From assembly GCA_021846325.1 (NCBI GenBank), contig JAJZBX010000008.1:35337-99336 (forward strand): 64,000 nucleotides of DNA, written 5' to 3'. Origin of the DNA: Actinomycetes bacterium. GTDB lineage: Bacteria > Actinomycetota > Acidimicrobiia > Acidimicrobiales > RAAP-2. How positions within the stretch are numbered: the stretch's first letter is position 1; the number at the start of each line of letters is the position of its first letter. Shown here piece after piece: positions 17,030 to 25,346 of the stretch. A model generated the notes under the pieces. It was not told the origin of the DNA, searched no databases, and was given only the letters and a program-made list of their open reading frames with translations. A program made the translations under genes and the position numbers.

Positions 17030-17520
17030 CGGTCGGTCTCATTCCGGGCTCGTTTGACCCGTTTCACAATGGGCACCTGGAGGTCGTCGAGCGCGCGGCG
17101 CACATCTTCGACGAAATCGTGGTCGCCGCGATCCGCAATCCCCAGAAGTCTGAGCCCCTGTTCGACCTCGACGAACGCCGTGAGATGATTAGCGAAAGTT
17201 GTGCCCATATCAAGTCGGTGCGTATCGTCTCGATCGCCACACTCTTGGTCAACGTGGCGCGCGACGTCGAAGCGACGGCGATTGTCAAGGGACTTCGCGC
17301 CGTCTCGGACTTCGAGAGCGAACTCCAGATGGCCCAGATGAACCGATCGTTGTCGGGCGTCGAGACGCTCTTCATTCCCACGAGTTCTAACCACTCCTTC
17401 ATCGCGTCGAGGTTATTGCGCGAGGTCGCGCGTTACGGGGGCAACGTTGACGCGTTCGTGCCAGCCCCCGTGGCCGCTCGCCTGCGCCGCAAGATGGGAG
17501 ACCGTAATGACGTCCTTTGA
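17026..17520 (+). CDS. coaD: pantetheine-phosphate adenylyltransferase
   Basis: Transfers AMP to 4'-phosphopantetheine, the penultimate step of coenzyme A synthesis. The 164-residue nucleotidyltransferase has the family signature GSFDPFHNGHLEVVERAA (phosphate-binding HxGH) near residues 9-26, IVKGLRAVSDFESELQMAQM in the middle and the C-terminal SNHSFIASRLLREVARYGG. Coupled to rsmD by a GTGA overlap, and its 3' end overlaps the next gene by 14 nt. Confidence 0.96.
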   Translation: MTVGLIPGSFDPFHNGHLEVVERAAHIFDEIVVAAIRNPQKSEPLFDLDERREMISESCAHIKSVRIVSIATLLVNVARDVEATAIVKGLRAVSDFESELQMAQMNRSLSGVETLFIPTSSNHSFIASRLLREVARYGGNVDAFVPAPVAARLRRKMGDRNDVL

Positions 17521-18145
17521 CGGCTACGACGACCCCGAGGAGTTCCGCGACGACTCCGGGCGCCACGCCCGTCGCGACATCGAGGCGAGCCTGCGCGATC
17601 TCATTGACCTCGTTGGCACGGCGAAGCAGATGCCCCTGTCCAATTCGGCGCTCATTCCCCGCGAAGAGGTGCTCGGCCTGCTCGAGCAGGCGCTGCACGA
17701 CCTGCCCGAAGAGATTCGCGAGGCGCGCTGGGCGCTTCGCGATCGCGAAGAGTTGATGGCGGCCGAGGTCCACAAGGCCCAACAGCTCATGGACCAGGTG
17801 CGCGCTGAAGCGGCTCGGCTGGTCGACAAGACCGAGATCGTTCGCCAGTCGAGGCTGAAGGCCGACCAGATTATCGCCGACGCCCAGACCAAGGCCCGCC
17901 AGATGATCAACCAGTCCGAGGATTTCATCGATGGCAAATTGGGCAACTTCGAGATCGTGCTCGAGCGACTCTTAAAGACCGCGCGATCGGGCCGTGAGCG
18001 CCTGAACGCCCAGGGGCTGCCGACGTCGCTGCTCGAGGGTCGACCGAGCGAGAACGACTTTCTCGACGCCGAGCCGGTAACGCACGCGACGCGCGACGAG
18101 TCACCGGCGACCGATTCGTCCTTCTTCGACCAGGACGCCCTCTAG
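17507..18145 (+). CDS. sepIVA: SepIVA-like coiled-coil cell division protein
   Basis: A 212-residue coiled-coil protein of the DivIVA/ATP-synthase-B-like type. Its match to mycobacterial SepIVA (Rv2927c) is in the N-terminal ALIPREEVLGLLEQALHDLP, the central heptad-rich stretch (KAQQLMDQVRAEAARLVDK, then ADQIIADAQTKARQMI) and the C-terminal FIDGKLGNFEIVLERLL followed by GRERLN. In mycobacteria SepIVA localises to the septum and subpolar membrane. The position between coaD and yceD also fits. The division role here is inferred from homology. ATG 17507 lies within the end of coaD. Confidence 0.8.
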   Translation: MTSFDGYDDPEEFRDDSGRHARRDIEASLRDLIDLVGTAKQMPLSNSALIPREEVLGLLEQALHDLPEEIREARWALRDREELMAAEVHKAQQLMDQVRAEAARLVDKTEIVRQSRLKADQIIADAQTKARQMINQSEDFIDGKLGNFEIVLERLLKTARSGRERLNAQGLPTSLLEGRPSENDFLDAEPVTHATRDESPATDSSFFDQDAL

Positions 18146-18149
18146 GTCC

Positions 18150-18701
18150 GTGGCGTCGCCGTACCTGGTCTCGATTGCGCAGCTGGTGCGCGACAGCCCG
18201 TCGACACTCGACCTGGCGTTCGAAGCGCCCTTCGATGAGCCGCGTGAATTCACGCCTCGGGGCCCCGCCGAGACCGACGTCGATCCCGACGCCCTGGTCA
18301 GGGTCGTACTTCGCCTGGAGAGCTTTCCCGGGGGGCTTCGGGCGCGCGGAACGCTGCGGGTGCCGTGGCGCGGGGTCTGCCGACGCTGTTCCAAGGTGGT
18401 CGACGGCGAAGCGGTGGCCAACGTCAGTGAGCGGTTCGTCGCGCGGCGAGGACCCGAGGACGACTTGGCCTACGTCTACGAGCCCGACGAAGTTGACCTC
18501 GCGCCACTGGTCCACGACGCCATTTTCCTCGAACTACCCCTCGCGCCACTGTGTCGCGGCGACTGCCAGGGGCTGTGTCCCTACTGCGGTATCGATCGAA
18601 ACGAGGCGACGTGCGACTGTCGCCCGCCGTCGGACCTGCGCTGGGCTACACTTGACGGACTTCGAATCGCGGACGAATCCGACGAATCGAACGCCGAGTG
18701 A
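18150..18701 (+). CDS. yceD: YceD/DUF177 family protein
   Basis: A 183-residue protein of the family regularly found upstream of rpmF; in plants and bacteria it is tied to 23S rRNA accumulation and 50S assembly. The conserved core reads LRVPWRGVCRRCSK, then LELPLAPLCRGDCQGLCPYC. Cysteine pairs at CRRC (about 71-74) and the C-terminal cluster ending ATCDC could hold zinc. GTG 18150 starts 4 nt after the sepIVA stop. A TACACT hexamer inside its 3' end (18649-18654) may serve rpmF. Confidence 0.9.
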   Translation: MASPYLVSIAQLVRDSPSTLDLAFEAPFDEPREFTPRGPAETDVDPDALVRVVLRLESFPGGLRARGTLRVPWRGVCRRCSKVVDGEAVANVSERFVARRGPEDDLAYVYEPDEVDLAPLVHDAIFLELPLAPLCRGDCQGLCPYCGIDRNEATCDCRPPSDLRWATLDGLRIADESDESNAE

Positions 18702-18734
18702 CGACTCGGTAGCCCGAATTGAAAGAGAAGAGCA

Positions 18735-18914
18735 ATGGCAGTCCCAAAGCGCAAAACCAGTAAGGCCCGTACGCGGAGCCGCCGGGCCGCTAACTGGCGT
18801 CTGGAGCGTCCCGCCCGCAGCGTGTGTCCGCAGTGCGCGACCGCGAAGCTGCCCCACGTGGTCTGTCCCAACTGTGGTTGGTACAAGGGTCGAGTCGCCG
18901 TCGAGGTCAACTGA
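18735..18914 (+). CDS. rpmF: 50S ribosomal protein L32
   Basis: A 59-residue protein easily missed because of its size. It begins MAVPKRKTSKARTRSRRAAN, the hallmark of L32, and has two CxxC knuckles (VCPQCATAK and VCPNCGWYKG) that bind zinc. A purine-rich AAGAGAAGAG ribosome site is 4-13 nt upstream of ATG 18735. The yceD-rpmF-plsX order is classical; the plsX start codon begins 1 nt after this stop. Confidence 0.97.
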   Translation: MAVPKRKTSKARTRSRRAANWRLERPARSVCPQCATAKLPHVVCPNCGWYKGRVAVEVN

Positions 18915-18915
18915 G

Positions 18916-19896
18916 TTGACGCTGCCCGTCGCCCTTGACGCGATGGGTGGCGACTTCGCACCGGCCGAGATCGTGACCGGTGGTCGCCGCGCCGTTGACG
19001 AGTTGGGCATTGCGGTAACCCTCGTCGGGGTCGCGGACCTCATCGGCGACGCCATGGGTCTCGACGTGGTCGCGTGCAGCCAGGTGATCGCGATGGACGA
19101 TGACCCCGCCGCCAGCGTCAGAACGAAGAAGGACTCGTCGCTCGTGCGCGCGGCCGAACTGGTGCGCGATGGACGCGCCAGCGCAATGGTTTCGGCGGGC
19201 AACACCGGTGCGACCATGGCGGCCGCGCTGCTGCGTATGGGGCGATTGCCCGGCGTGATTCGCCCCTGTATCGCCATCCCGATTCCGAACCCGGGTACGC
19301 ACCCGACGATACTGGTCGACGCGGGCGCCAACGCCGAGTGCTCGGCCGACATGCTGGTGCAGTTCGCGACGATGGGGGCGACCTTTGCCAGTGCGCACTA
19401 CGGCGTCGAAAGACCCTCGGTCGGACTGTTGTCTATCGGCGAGGAAGCCTCCAAAGGTACGCCACTGGTCAAGGAAACCCACGAACGCCTGGCCGCGTCG
19501 GGTCTGCGATTCGTGGGCAACGTCGAGGGACGCGACTTGATTCCGTCGCCGGTCGACGTTGTCGTGACTGACGGTTTCACCGGCAACGTCGCGCTCAAGA
19601 CCCTCGAGGGCGCGCTGCGCTTCGTCTTTTCGACGGTGCTGGCCGCCGTGGGCACCAATGACGTCACCCGGTCGGCCGGCGACGCGCTGTTCCCGCATCT
19701 GTTGCCCACCGTTGGGTCCCTGACGCCGGAGAATCAGGGCGGTGCGATGCTGCTCGGGCTCGACGGGATCTGCGTCATCAGTCACGGCTCTTCGAACGCC
19801 ACGGCCGTCATGAACGCGGTGCGCGTGGCGGCCGAGATGGACCGGGCGAACGTGGTGGATCGACTGCGTTCGGCCATTAGACCTGATAAAGGCTGA
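18916..19896 (+). CDS. plsX: phosphate acyltransferase PlsX
   Basis: Makes acyl-phosphate from acyl-ACP, the first committed step of phosphatidic acid synthesis in the PlsX/PlsY route. The 326 residues open LTLPVALDAMGGDFAPAEIV, with VSAGNTGATMAAALLRMGRL, ILVDAGANAECSADMLVQFA and VVVTDGFTGNVALKTLEG all present. The only start that keeps the conserved VALDAMGGD strand is TTG 18916, directly behind the rpmF stop, so translation is probably coupled. It lies 59 nt before its partner acpP. Confidence 0.94.
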   Translation: MTLPVALDAMGGDFAPAEIVTGGRRAVDELGIAVTLVGVADLIGDAMGLDVVACSQVIAMDDDPAASVRTKKDSSLVRAAELVRDGRASAMVSAGNTGATMAAALLRMGRLPGVIRPCIAIPIPNPGTHPTILVDAGANAECSADMLVQFATMGATFASAHYGVERPSVGLLSIGEEASKGTPLVKETHERLAASGLRFVGNVEGRDLIPSPVDVVVTDGFTGNVALKTLEGALRFVFSTVLAAVGTNDVTRSAGDALFPHLLPTVGSLTPENQGGAMLLGLDGICVISHGSSNATAVMNAVRVAAEMDRANVVDRLRSAIRPDKG

Positions 19897-19955
19897 GTAT
19901 TACTCATTGAGGGTGTCGGGATCGGTAGTCTTGGCGGCGAGGCAAAGGAGACGTC

Positions 19956-20243
19956 ATGACGGGGGACGGCGCACCGCCACCATTGGACCGCGCGGCGATC
20001 GCGGAGCTCGTCCAGCGTGAACTGGCCGAGATCCTTGAGAAACAGCCGGCCGACATCGCCCTGGACGCCACGTTTGAAGAACTGGGCGCCGACTCCCTGG
20101 CCCTGATCGAGTTGGTCGAAGCCCTGGAGGAGCACTTGGCGAACGCGGTGGCGGGGTTTCACATTGACGATGCGGATCTCGAGGGCCTGAGGTCGGTGCA
20201 CGACGCCGTCGAGTACGTGTCGTCGAAATTGCAAGTGTCCTAG
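19956..20243 (+). CDS. acpP: acyl carrier protein
   Basis: A 95-residue carrier of growing acyl chains. The phosphopantetheine attachment site is in LGADSLALIELVEALEE with Ser near residue 47. The N-terminus is longer than the usual 75-80 residues (MTGDGAPPPLDRAAIAELVQ). An AAAGGAG ribosome site lies 5 nt before ATG 19956. Placement after plsX fits acyl-ACP as the PlsX substrate. Confidence 0.93.
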   Translation: MTGDGAPPPLDRAAIAELVQRELAEILEKQPADIALDATFEELGADSLALIELVEALEEHLANAVAGFHIDDADLEGLRSVHDAVEYVSSKLQVS

Positions 20244-20255
20244 GGGTCTGGCCTC

Positions 20256-20936
20256 GTGCCCCGGTCGCTGGACGCGCTGGCGCAGCGACTCGGACTGCGG
20301 GTTGACAGTGCCGCCCTGCTCGTGGCGATCACGCACTCCAGCTACGCCGCCGAGCACGACTGTTCGTCCAACGAGCGCCTCGAGTTTCTGGGCGACGCCG
20401 TCGTCGACCTCGCGATCGCCGATCTCATCGTCACCGGCTATCCAACGCTCGACGAGGGTTCGGGGTCGCTGGTTCGCTCGCGAGTGGTCAACGAAGAAGC
20501 ACTCGCCGAGGCGGCGACGAAGCTTGACCTGGCGTCGTTTTTGCGCGTCGGACGAGGTGAGCTTAAGTCGCGCGGGCTCGAGCGGCCGTCGATGCTGGCC
20601 GACGCCTTCGAAGCGGTGGTCGCGGCGCTTTACCTGGAGCGCGGCTTTGAGCGAGCGCGCGACTTCGTGCGCGAGGTCCTCGGCGATGACGTCGCTCGAG
20701 CGGCGCGCCACCCCGACGAGGTCGACCCCAAGACCCGATTGCGCCAGTGGGCCGAAGCGTGCGGACTGGGCGCGCCGACCTACGAGCTGCGCGCCTCGGG
20801 ACCGGCGCACGCGACCGTGTACGAGGCCGTCGTGTCCCTCGGCGGCGTCGTTCGCGGCGTCGGTCAAGGTCGTTCCAAGAAGAGTGCTGAGTCCGAGGCC
20901 GCTCGCGCGGCGTGGGAGGTTCGCGACGATGCCTGA
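20256..20936 (+). CDS. rnc: ribonuclease III
   Basis: Cleaves double-stranded RNA, including rRNA precursors. The 226 residues have the catalytic signature NERLEFLGDAVVDLAIADLI near 42-61, a second acidic site in ADAFEAVVAALYLERGF (about 112-128), and a C-terminal double-stranded RNA-binding domain (DPKTRLRQWAEACG, ending GQGRSKKSAESEAARAAWE). GTG 20256 follows acpP by 12 nt. The stop overlaps the mutM start by 8 nt. Confidence 0.96.
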   Translation: MPRSLDALAQRLGLRVDSAALLVAITHSSYAAEHDCSSNERLEFLGDAVVDLAIADLIVTGYPTLDEGSGSLVRSRVVNEEALAEAATKLDLASFLRVGRGELKSRGLERPSMLADAFEAVVAALYLERGFERARDFVREVLGDDVARAARHPDEVDPKTRLRQWAEACGLGAPTYELRASGPAHATVYEAVVSLGGVVRGVGQGRSKKSAESEAARAAWEVRDDA

Positions 20937-21831
20937 GCTGCCCGAGGTGGAGACGGTGCGCGCGTCGCTCGCGCGTGACCTGGTTGGCAAGAAGATCAAA
21001 GCGGCGGCGGTCACCAACGGGCGCGTCGTACGGCGCCACAAGTCGGCCAAGGACTTTCGGGCGCTCATCGAGGGCCGTACGGTGAAATCGGCGGAACGGC
21101 TTGGTAAGTACCTGGTCTTCGCGCTCGACGACGCCAGTCACCTCGTGGTCCACCTGGGAATGTCGGGACAGTTACTGCGGGCCAAGGGCCCCAAGGATCC
21201 CAAGGTCAAGCACACCCACGTCGTCTTCACGCTCAGTCCCGCCGGGGAACTGCGTTACGTCGATCCGCGGACGTTTGGCGAGCTGTTCGTCTCGACGCCC
21301 CCCGTGGACGGCGTCGTGGTCGAGGTTTCGAAATTTGCGCGTCTGGCGATTGGCGGCGACGCGATGTCGATCCGACGTCGCGTTCCCGAACTCGCGCACC
21401 TCGGCATCGACCCGCTCGAGGATCAGATCGGCTGGGATCGCTTCGCCGCGATCATGCGCAGCCGCACGACGGCGCTGAAGGCGGTGCTCACCGATCAGGA
21501 GATCATCGCCGGCGTCGGCAACATCTACGCCGACGAGATCCTGTTCGCGGCGGGTCTTCGCTTCGACCGCGCGGCGGATTCGCTCTCGACGATCGAGATC
21601 CGTCGGCTGCACCGGTGCATGACCGAGGTACTCAGCGAAGCGGTCAAGTACGGCGGTTCGACCCTGGCCGACGAACAGTTCGTGGACCCCGACGGCAAGC
21701 CGGGCACCTATCAGGAGTACCACCAGGTCTACAACCGCGAAGGGCTGGCCTGTTTTCAGTGCCGCCGTCTCATCGAGCGTCTCGTGGTGCGGGGCCGTTC
21801 AACGTACTTCTGTCCAAACTGTCAGGCGTAG
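20929..21831 (+). CDS. mutM: formamidopyrimidine-DNA glycosylase
   Basis: Excises 8-oxoguanine and other oxidised purines, with AP-lyase activity. The 300-residue protein starts MPELPEVETVRASLARDLVG, with catalytic Pro2 and Glu3. It continues with GKYLVFALDD around the catalytic Lys, then VGNIYADEILFAAGL and GGSTLADEQFVDPDG. The C-terminal FPG zinc finger is CFQC and CPNC (about 270-297). ATG 20929 is required for Pro2 and overlaps rnc by 8 nt. The rnc-mutM-smc order is typical. Confidence 0.97.
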   Translation: MPELPEVETVRASLARDLVGKKIKAAAVTNGRVVRRHKSAKDFRALIEGRTVKSAERLGKYLVFALDDASHLVVHLGMSGQLLRAKGPKDPKVKHTHVVFTLSPAGELRYVDPRTFGELFVSTPPVDGVVVEVSKFARLAIGGDAMSIRRRVPELAHLGIDPLEDQIGWDRFAAIMRSRTTALKAVLTDQEIIAGVGNIYADEILFAAGLRFDRAADSLSTIEIRRLHRCMTEVLSEAVKYGGSTLADEQFVDPDGKPGTYQEYHQVYNREGLACFQCRRLIERLVVRGRSTYFCPNCQA

Positions 21832-21857
21832 GGCCGGGCCACGGTCACGAAGGTTGC

Positions 21858-21863
21858 TAGCGT
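21858..21863 (+). promoter_or_regulatory. -10 element TAGCGT upstream of smc
   Basis: TAGCGT, 6 nt, GTG 21870, in the 38-nt gap after mutM. No ribosome site is visible before the smc start. Confidence 0.55.
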
Positions 21864-21869
21864 CTACCC

Positions 21870-24800
21870 GTGTTTCTGAAGCGACTGACGATGAAGGGCT
21901 TCAAGTCCTTCGCGGACAACACCGTGCTCGAGTTCGAGCCGGGCGTCACGGCCGTCGTGGGCCCGAACGGGTCGGGCAAGTCCAACGTCGTCGACGCGGT
22001 CACCTGGGTGCTCGGCGCCCAGAGCACGCGAGCGTTGCGCAGCGCGAAGATGGACGACGTCATCTTCGCCGGCACGACGAATCGGGCGGCGCTGGGCCGC
22101 GCGGAGGTGTCGCTCACGCTCGACAACGCATCGGGACGTTTGGCGATCGACGGCGCCGAGGTCACCATCTCGCGCACGCTGTTTCGTACGGGTGACTCGG
22201 AGTACGCGATTAACGGCACCGTCTGCCGACTGCTCGACGTTCAAGAATTGCTCGCCGACTCCGGGGTCGGACGTCAGCAGCACATGATCATTGGACAGGG
22301 CCAGCTGGATTCAATTCTGAACGCCAACTCGGAGAATCGACGCGCCGTCATCGAGGAGGCCGCCGGGGTACTGAAGCATCGGCGTCGCAAGGAACGCGCC
22401 GAGCGTCGCCTGGCGCAGACCCAGGAAAACCTGGAGCGCCTGGGCGACTTGGTGCGCGAGGTGCGTCGTCAGATGCGTCCGCTCGAGCGCCAGGCCGTGT
22501 CCGCACGTAACTACGCCGACGTCGATCGCGAACTGCGCGCGGCGCGCGCGGCGTGGTTCGCCCAGCGCCTCAGCGCGTACGACTCGCGCCATCACGACAT
22601 CGAACGGGCGCTCGCGCGCGCGGGTGCCGACGAGGACCAGTTGCGCCGCGAGCTGGTCGCCCTCGACGCGCAGGCCGCAGCCGCGGCGGCCGAAATGACG
22701 AACCGTCGCGAGGAGTCCTTGGCTTCGACGCTGGGGGGTCTCCAGGCGCTGGCCGAGCGGGCTCGTGGTACGGCCTCGGTGATCCGCGAACGCGAGCGAG
22801 CCTTGCGGGTGGCGCTGGACGCCTCGGCCGACGAAAACGTCATCGCCACCCTCGAGGCCGACGCATCGCGCCTCGATCTCGACCTGGCCTCGCTCGCGGA
22901 CGACGAATCGTCGCTGCGCCCACAGCGCGAGTCGCTGCTCGCCCAACGCGAGCGCATCGCCGAGCGCATCGCCGCGATCGGGGTCGAACTCGGCGAAGGT
23001 GCGCACGAGACCGACGAGGCAGTGCTGAGTGCCGCGCGCGAGCGCGTCGATCTGCTCGAGCGCACGATCGCGAACGTGCACGAACGGCGCCGTCGCGCCC
23101 ACGAACGACGGGCCGAGGCCGAACGCGCGGCCGAGACGGCGCGGCGCGCCGTTGATGAGACGTTGCACGCGCTGGCCACCGATGCGCGCGTGGCCGACGC
23201 GCACCGCGCCCTGGCCGACGCCCAAGCCCTCGTCGACGCGGCCGAGTCGGCGCGCCGTGACGCCGACGACCGGTTGCGTGAGCACGCCGACGCGGCGGCG
23301 CGTACCCAGGCCCGCGCCGAGGCCCTCGCGCGGGCGCTCGACGAGCTGTCCGGCGCCGGGGGCCGCGAGTTGCTGAGCGATCTCGATGGCGTGCTCGGTT
23401 CCTTCCTCGACCTGATCGAGGTCGATGCCGGTGCCGAGCGGGCGGTCGAGTCCGCCGCTGGTGCGTCGGTGGGTGCCGTGGTCGTCGACGGACGTCGTTC
23501 GGCGCGCGCGGCGCTGGAGGTGCTGCGCGACGCGGGCGGGGCGGGACTCGTGCTCGCGGTCGGCGAAGCCGGCGCGGAGATTCCCAAGACCCCCGACGAC
23601 TGTCGCGCCGTGCGCGACCTGGTCCGCGCTCGCCGCGGCGCCCCCTCACACGTCGATCGCGTACTCGACGCCCTCTTCGCCAGGGCCTTTCTCGCTGAGA
23701 GTTGGGACGTTGCGATTGATGGGGCGGTCGCGCGACCGGACCTCGTCTTCGTGACCCGTGACGGTGACCGTTTCGCCGCGTCGGGCTGGCGCGTCGCGTC
23801 GGGACGGGCGGTCGTGACGCGGGCCGCGGTCGACGTGGCCGTGGCCGCCGCCGCGACCGCGGCGGCCGCGATTGAACCGCAACGCGATCGCGTCCAGGGC
23901 GCCACGGAGGCGCTCGAGTCGGCTCGACGGACACTGACCGAAGCGGTGGCGCGGGTCGGTGCGGCCGAAGCCTTCGTGGCCAAGCTGACCAACGACGTCG
24001 AACGGGGCCGCGAACGCCTTGGCGAGTACGACGTGGCCATCGAGTCATTGGGCGGCGAGGCAACGTCGCTCGACGACGAGTGGTCGCGCCTCGACGCCGA
24101 ACGACGCGCCGAAGCATCCCGTGTGCCCGAACTCGAGCAGTCGCTGCGCGAGATGGCCGAGCGCCGGGCCGCCGCGAGCCGGCTGCGCACTGAGCTCGAC
24201 GCTGAACGTCGTGACTTGGACGCCTCGGCCGAGGCCATGGCTCGTCGCGAGGCGGAACTCGGTGAGCGCCGACGCCTGATGGCCGCGAGGAAGGCCGAGA
24301 TCGAGCGACGCCTGTCCGGTCACGCCGACGAGCGTCAACGCGCCGCCTCGCGGCGCGAACTCCTCGAATTTGACCTCGCGGCGCTCGCGCGGCTGGCCGC
24401 GTTGGTGTCGCGCGCGTCGAGCGACGTCGCGCTCGCCCAAGAGGCCATGGGCTCGACCTATCGCGCGCAGATTGAAGCATCGCGAGCCAGCGGCGAGCGC
24501 CTCGAGATCATTCGACTGACTCGTCGCGACGCCGATGATCGTCTCACCGCGATGCTCGAGGCACGTCGCCACCTCGAGGTTGAGCAGGCCGAAGTCGCGG
24601 TTAAACGCGCGAGCCTGCACGAGTCGATCCGCCGTGACCTCGGCGTCGAGCCCCACCAGCTCACGATCGAGACTGTCGAGCACGACGACGCGACCCTTGC
24701 CCAGCGCGTTGCGGAACTCGAAGCACGAATGTCCTCACTGGGGCCGATCAACCCACTGGCGCTCGAGGAACTCAGTGCCCTCGAAGAGGGCTACCAGGAT

Positions 24801-25346
24801 CTAGACGCCCAGGTGTCAGACGTTCGTGGCGCGCGCCGAGAACTCCAGGAGGTACTGCGCGCGCTCGATGACGAGATCATGGCGACGTTTTCCGAAGCGG
24901 TCGCCGACGTGAACGAGCATTTCGCCAATCTCATCGGGATGCTGTTCCCGGGCGGTCAGGGTCGACTGCTGCTCACCAACCCCGACGATCCCCTGAACAC
25001 CGGGGTGGAGATTGAAGTGCGGCCGATGGGTCGAAACGTCAGGCGCATCTCACTGCTTTCGGGCGGCGAGCGGTCCATGGCGGCGCTGGCCTTTCTCTTC
25101 GCGGTCTTTCGCTCCAGGCCGTCACCCTTCTACATGATGGACGAGGTCGAGGCCGCCCTCGACGACGTCAACCTGCAACGGTTTTTGAGTCTGGTGGACG
25201 AATTTCGAGACGAGGCGCAGTTGTTGATTGTCACCCACCAAAAGCGCACCATGGAGGCCGCCGATGCCCTCTACGGCGTGACGCTGGTGCCGGGGGCGTC
25301 GTCCAAAGTGGTCAGCCAGCGCGTGCGCCGTGAGGTCGCGTCGTGA
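21870..25346 (+). CDS. smc: chromosome segregation SMC ATPase
   Basis: A 1,158-residue condensin subunit that compacts and resolves the chromosome with ScpA/ScpB. The N-terminal head begins FLKRLTMKGFKSFADNTVLE with Walker A VVGPNGSGKSNVVDAV near 30-45 and LIIGQGQLDSILN-type QMIIGQG. Two long arginine/glutamate/alanine-rich coiled coils flank a hinge at about 500-630. The C-terminal head has the signature LLSGGERSMAALAFLFAVF near 1060 and Walker B FYMMDEVEAALDDVN near 1087. The hinge-proximal coils are unusually alanine-rich (AVAAAATAAAAIEPQRD). Confidence 0.97.
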   Translation: MFLKRLTMKGFKSFADNTVLEFEPGVTAVVGPNGSGKSNVVDAVTWVLGAQSTRALRSAKMDDVIFAGTTNRAALGRAEVSLTLDNASGRLAIDGAEVTISRTLFRTGDSEYAINGTVCRLLDVQELLADSGVGRQQHMIIGQGQLDSILNANSENRRAVIEEAAGVLKHRRRKERAERRLAQTQENLERLGDLVREVRRQMRPLERQAVSARNYADVDRELRAARAAWFAQRLSAYDSRHHDIERALARAGADEDQLRRELVALDAQAAAAAAEMTNRREESLASTLGGLQALAERARGTASVIRERERALRVALDASADENVIATLEADASRLDLDLASLADDESSLRPQRESLLAQRERIAERIAAIGVELGEGAHETDEAVLSAARERVDLLERTIANVHERRRRAHERRAEAERAAETARRAVDETLHALATDARVADAHRALADAQALVDAAESARRDADDRLREHADAAARTQARAEALARALDELSGAGGRELLSDLDGVLGSFLDLIEVDAGAERAVESAAGASVGAVVVDGRRSARAALEVLRDAGGAGLVLAVGEAGAEIPKTPDDCRAVRDLVRARRGAPSHVDRVLDALFARAFLAESWDVAIDGAVARPDLVFVTRDGDRFAASGWRVASGRAVVTRAAVDVAVAAAATAAAAIEPQRDRVQGATEALESARRTLTEAVARVGAAEAFVAKLTNDVERGRERLGEYDVAIESLGGEATSLDDEWSRLDAERRAEASRVPELEQSLREMAERRAAASRLRTELDAERRDLDASAEAMARREAELGERRRLMAARKAEIERRLSGHADERQRAASRRELLEFDLAALARLAALVSRASSDVALAQEAMGSTYRAQIEASRASGERLEIIRLTRRDADDRLTAMLEARRHLEVEQAEVAVKRASLHESIRRDLGVEPHQLTIETVEHDDATLAQRVAELEARMSSLGPINPLALEELSALEEGYQDLDAQVSDVRGARRELQEVLRALDDEIMATFSEAVADVNEHFANLIGMLFPGGQGRLLLTNPDDPLNTGVEIEVRPMGRNVRRISLLSGGERSMAALAFLFAVFRSRPSPFYMMDEVEAALDDVNLQRFLSLVDEFRDEAQLLIVTHQKRTMEAADALYGVTLVPGASSKVVSQRVRREVAS

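Noticed and set aside
18175..18915. Upstream in-frame extension of plsX across yceD and rpmF
   Set aside because: Its sequence is the shadow of yceD and rpmF in another frame; the conserved PlsX N-terminus begins at TTG 18916.
22592..24238. Long open frame of 548 residues on the minus strand
   Set aside because: It lies antisense to smc and is rich in Ser/Arg/Ala, the product of high-GC third positions in the real gene. No motif, start site or ribosome site supports it.
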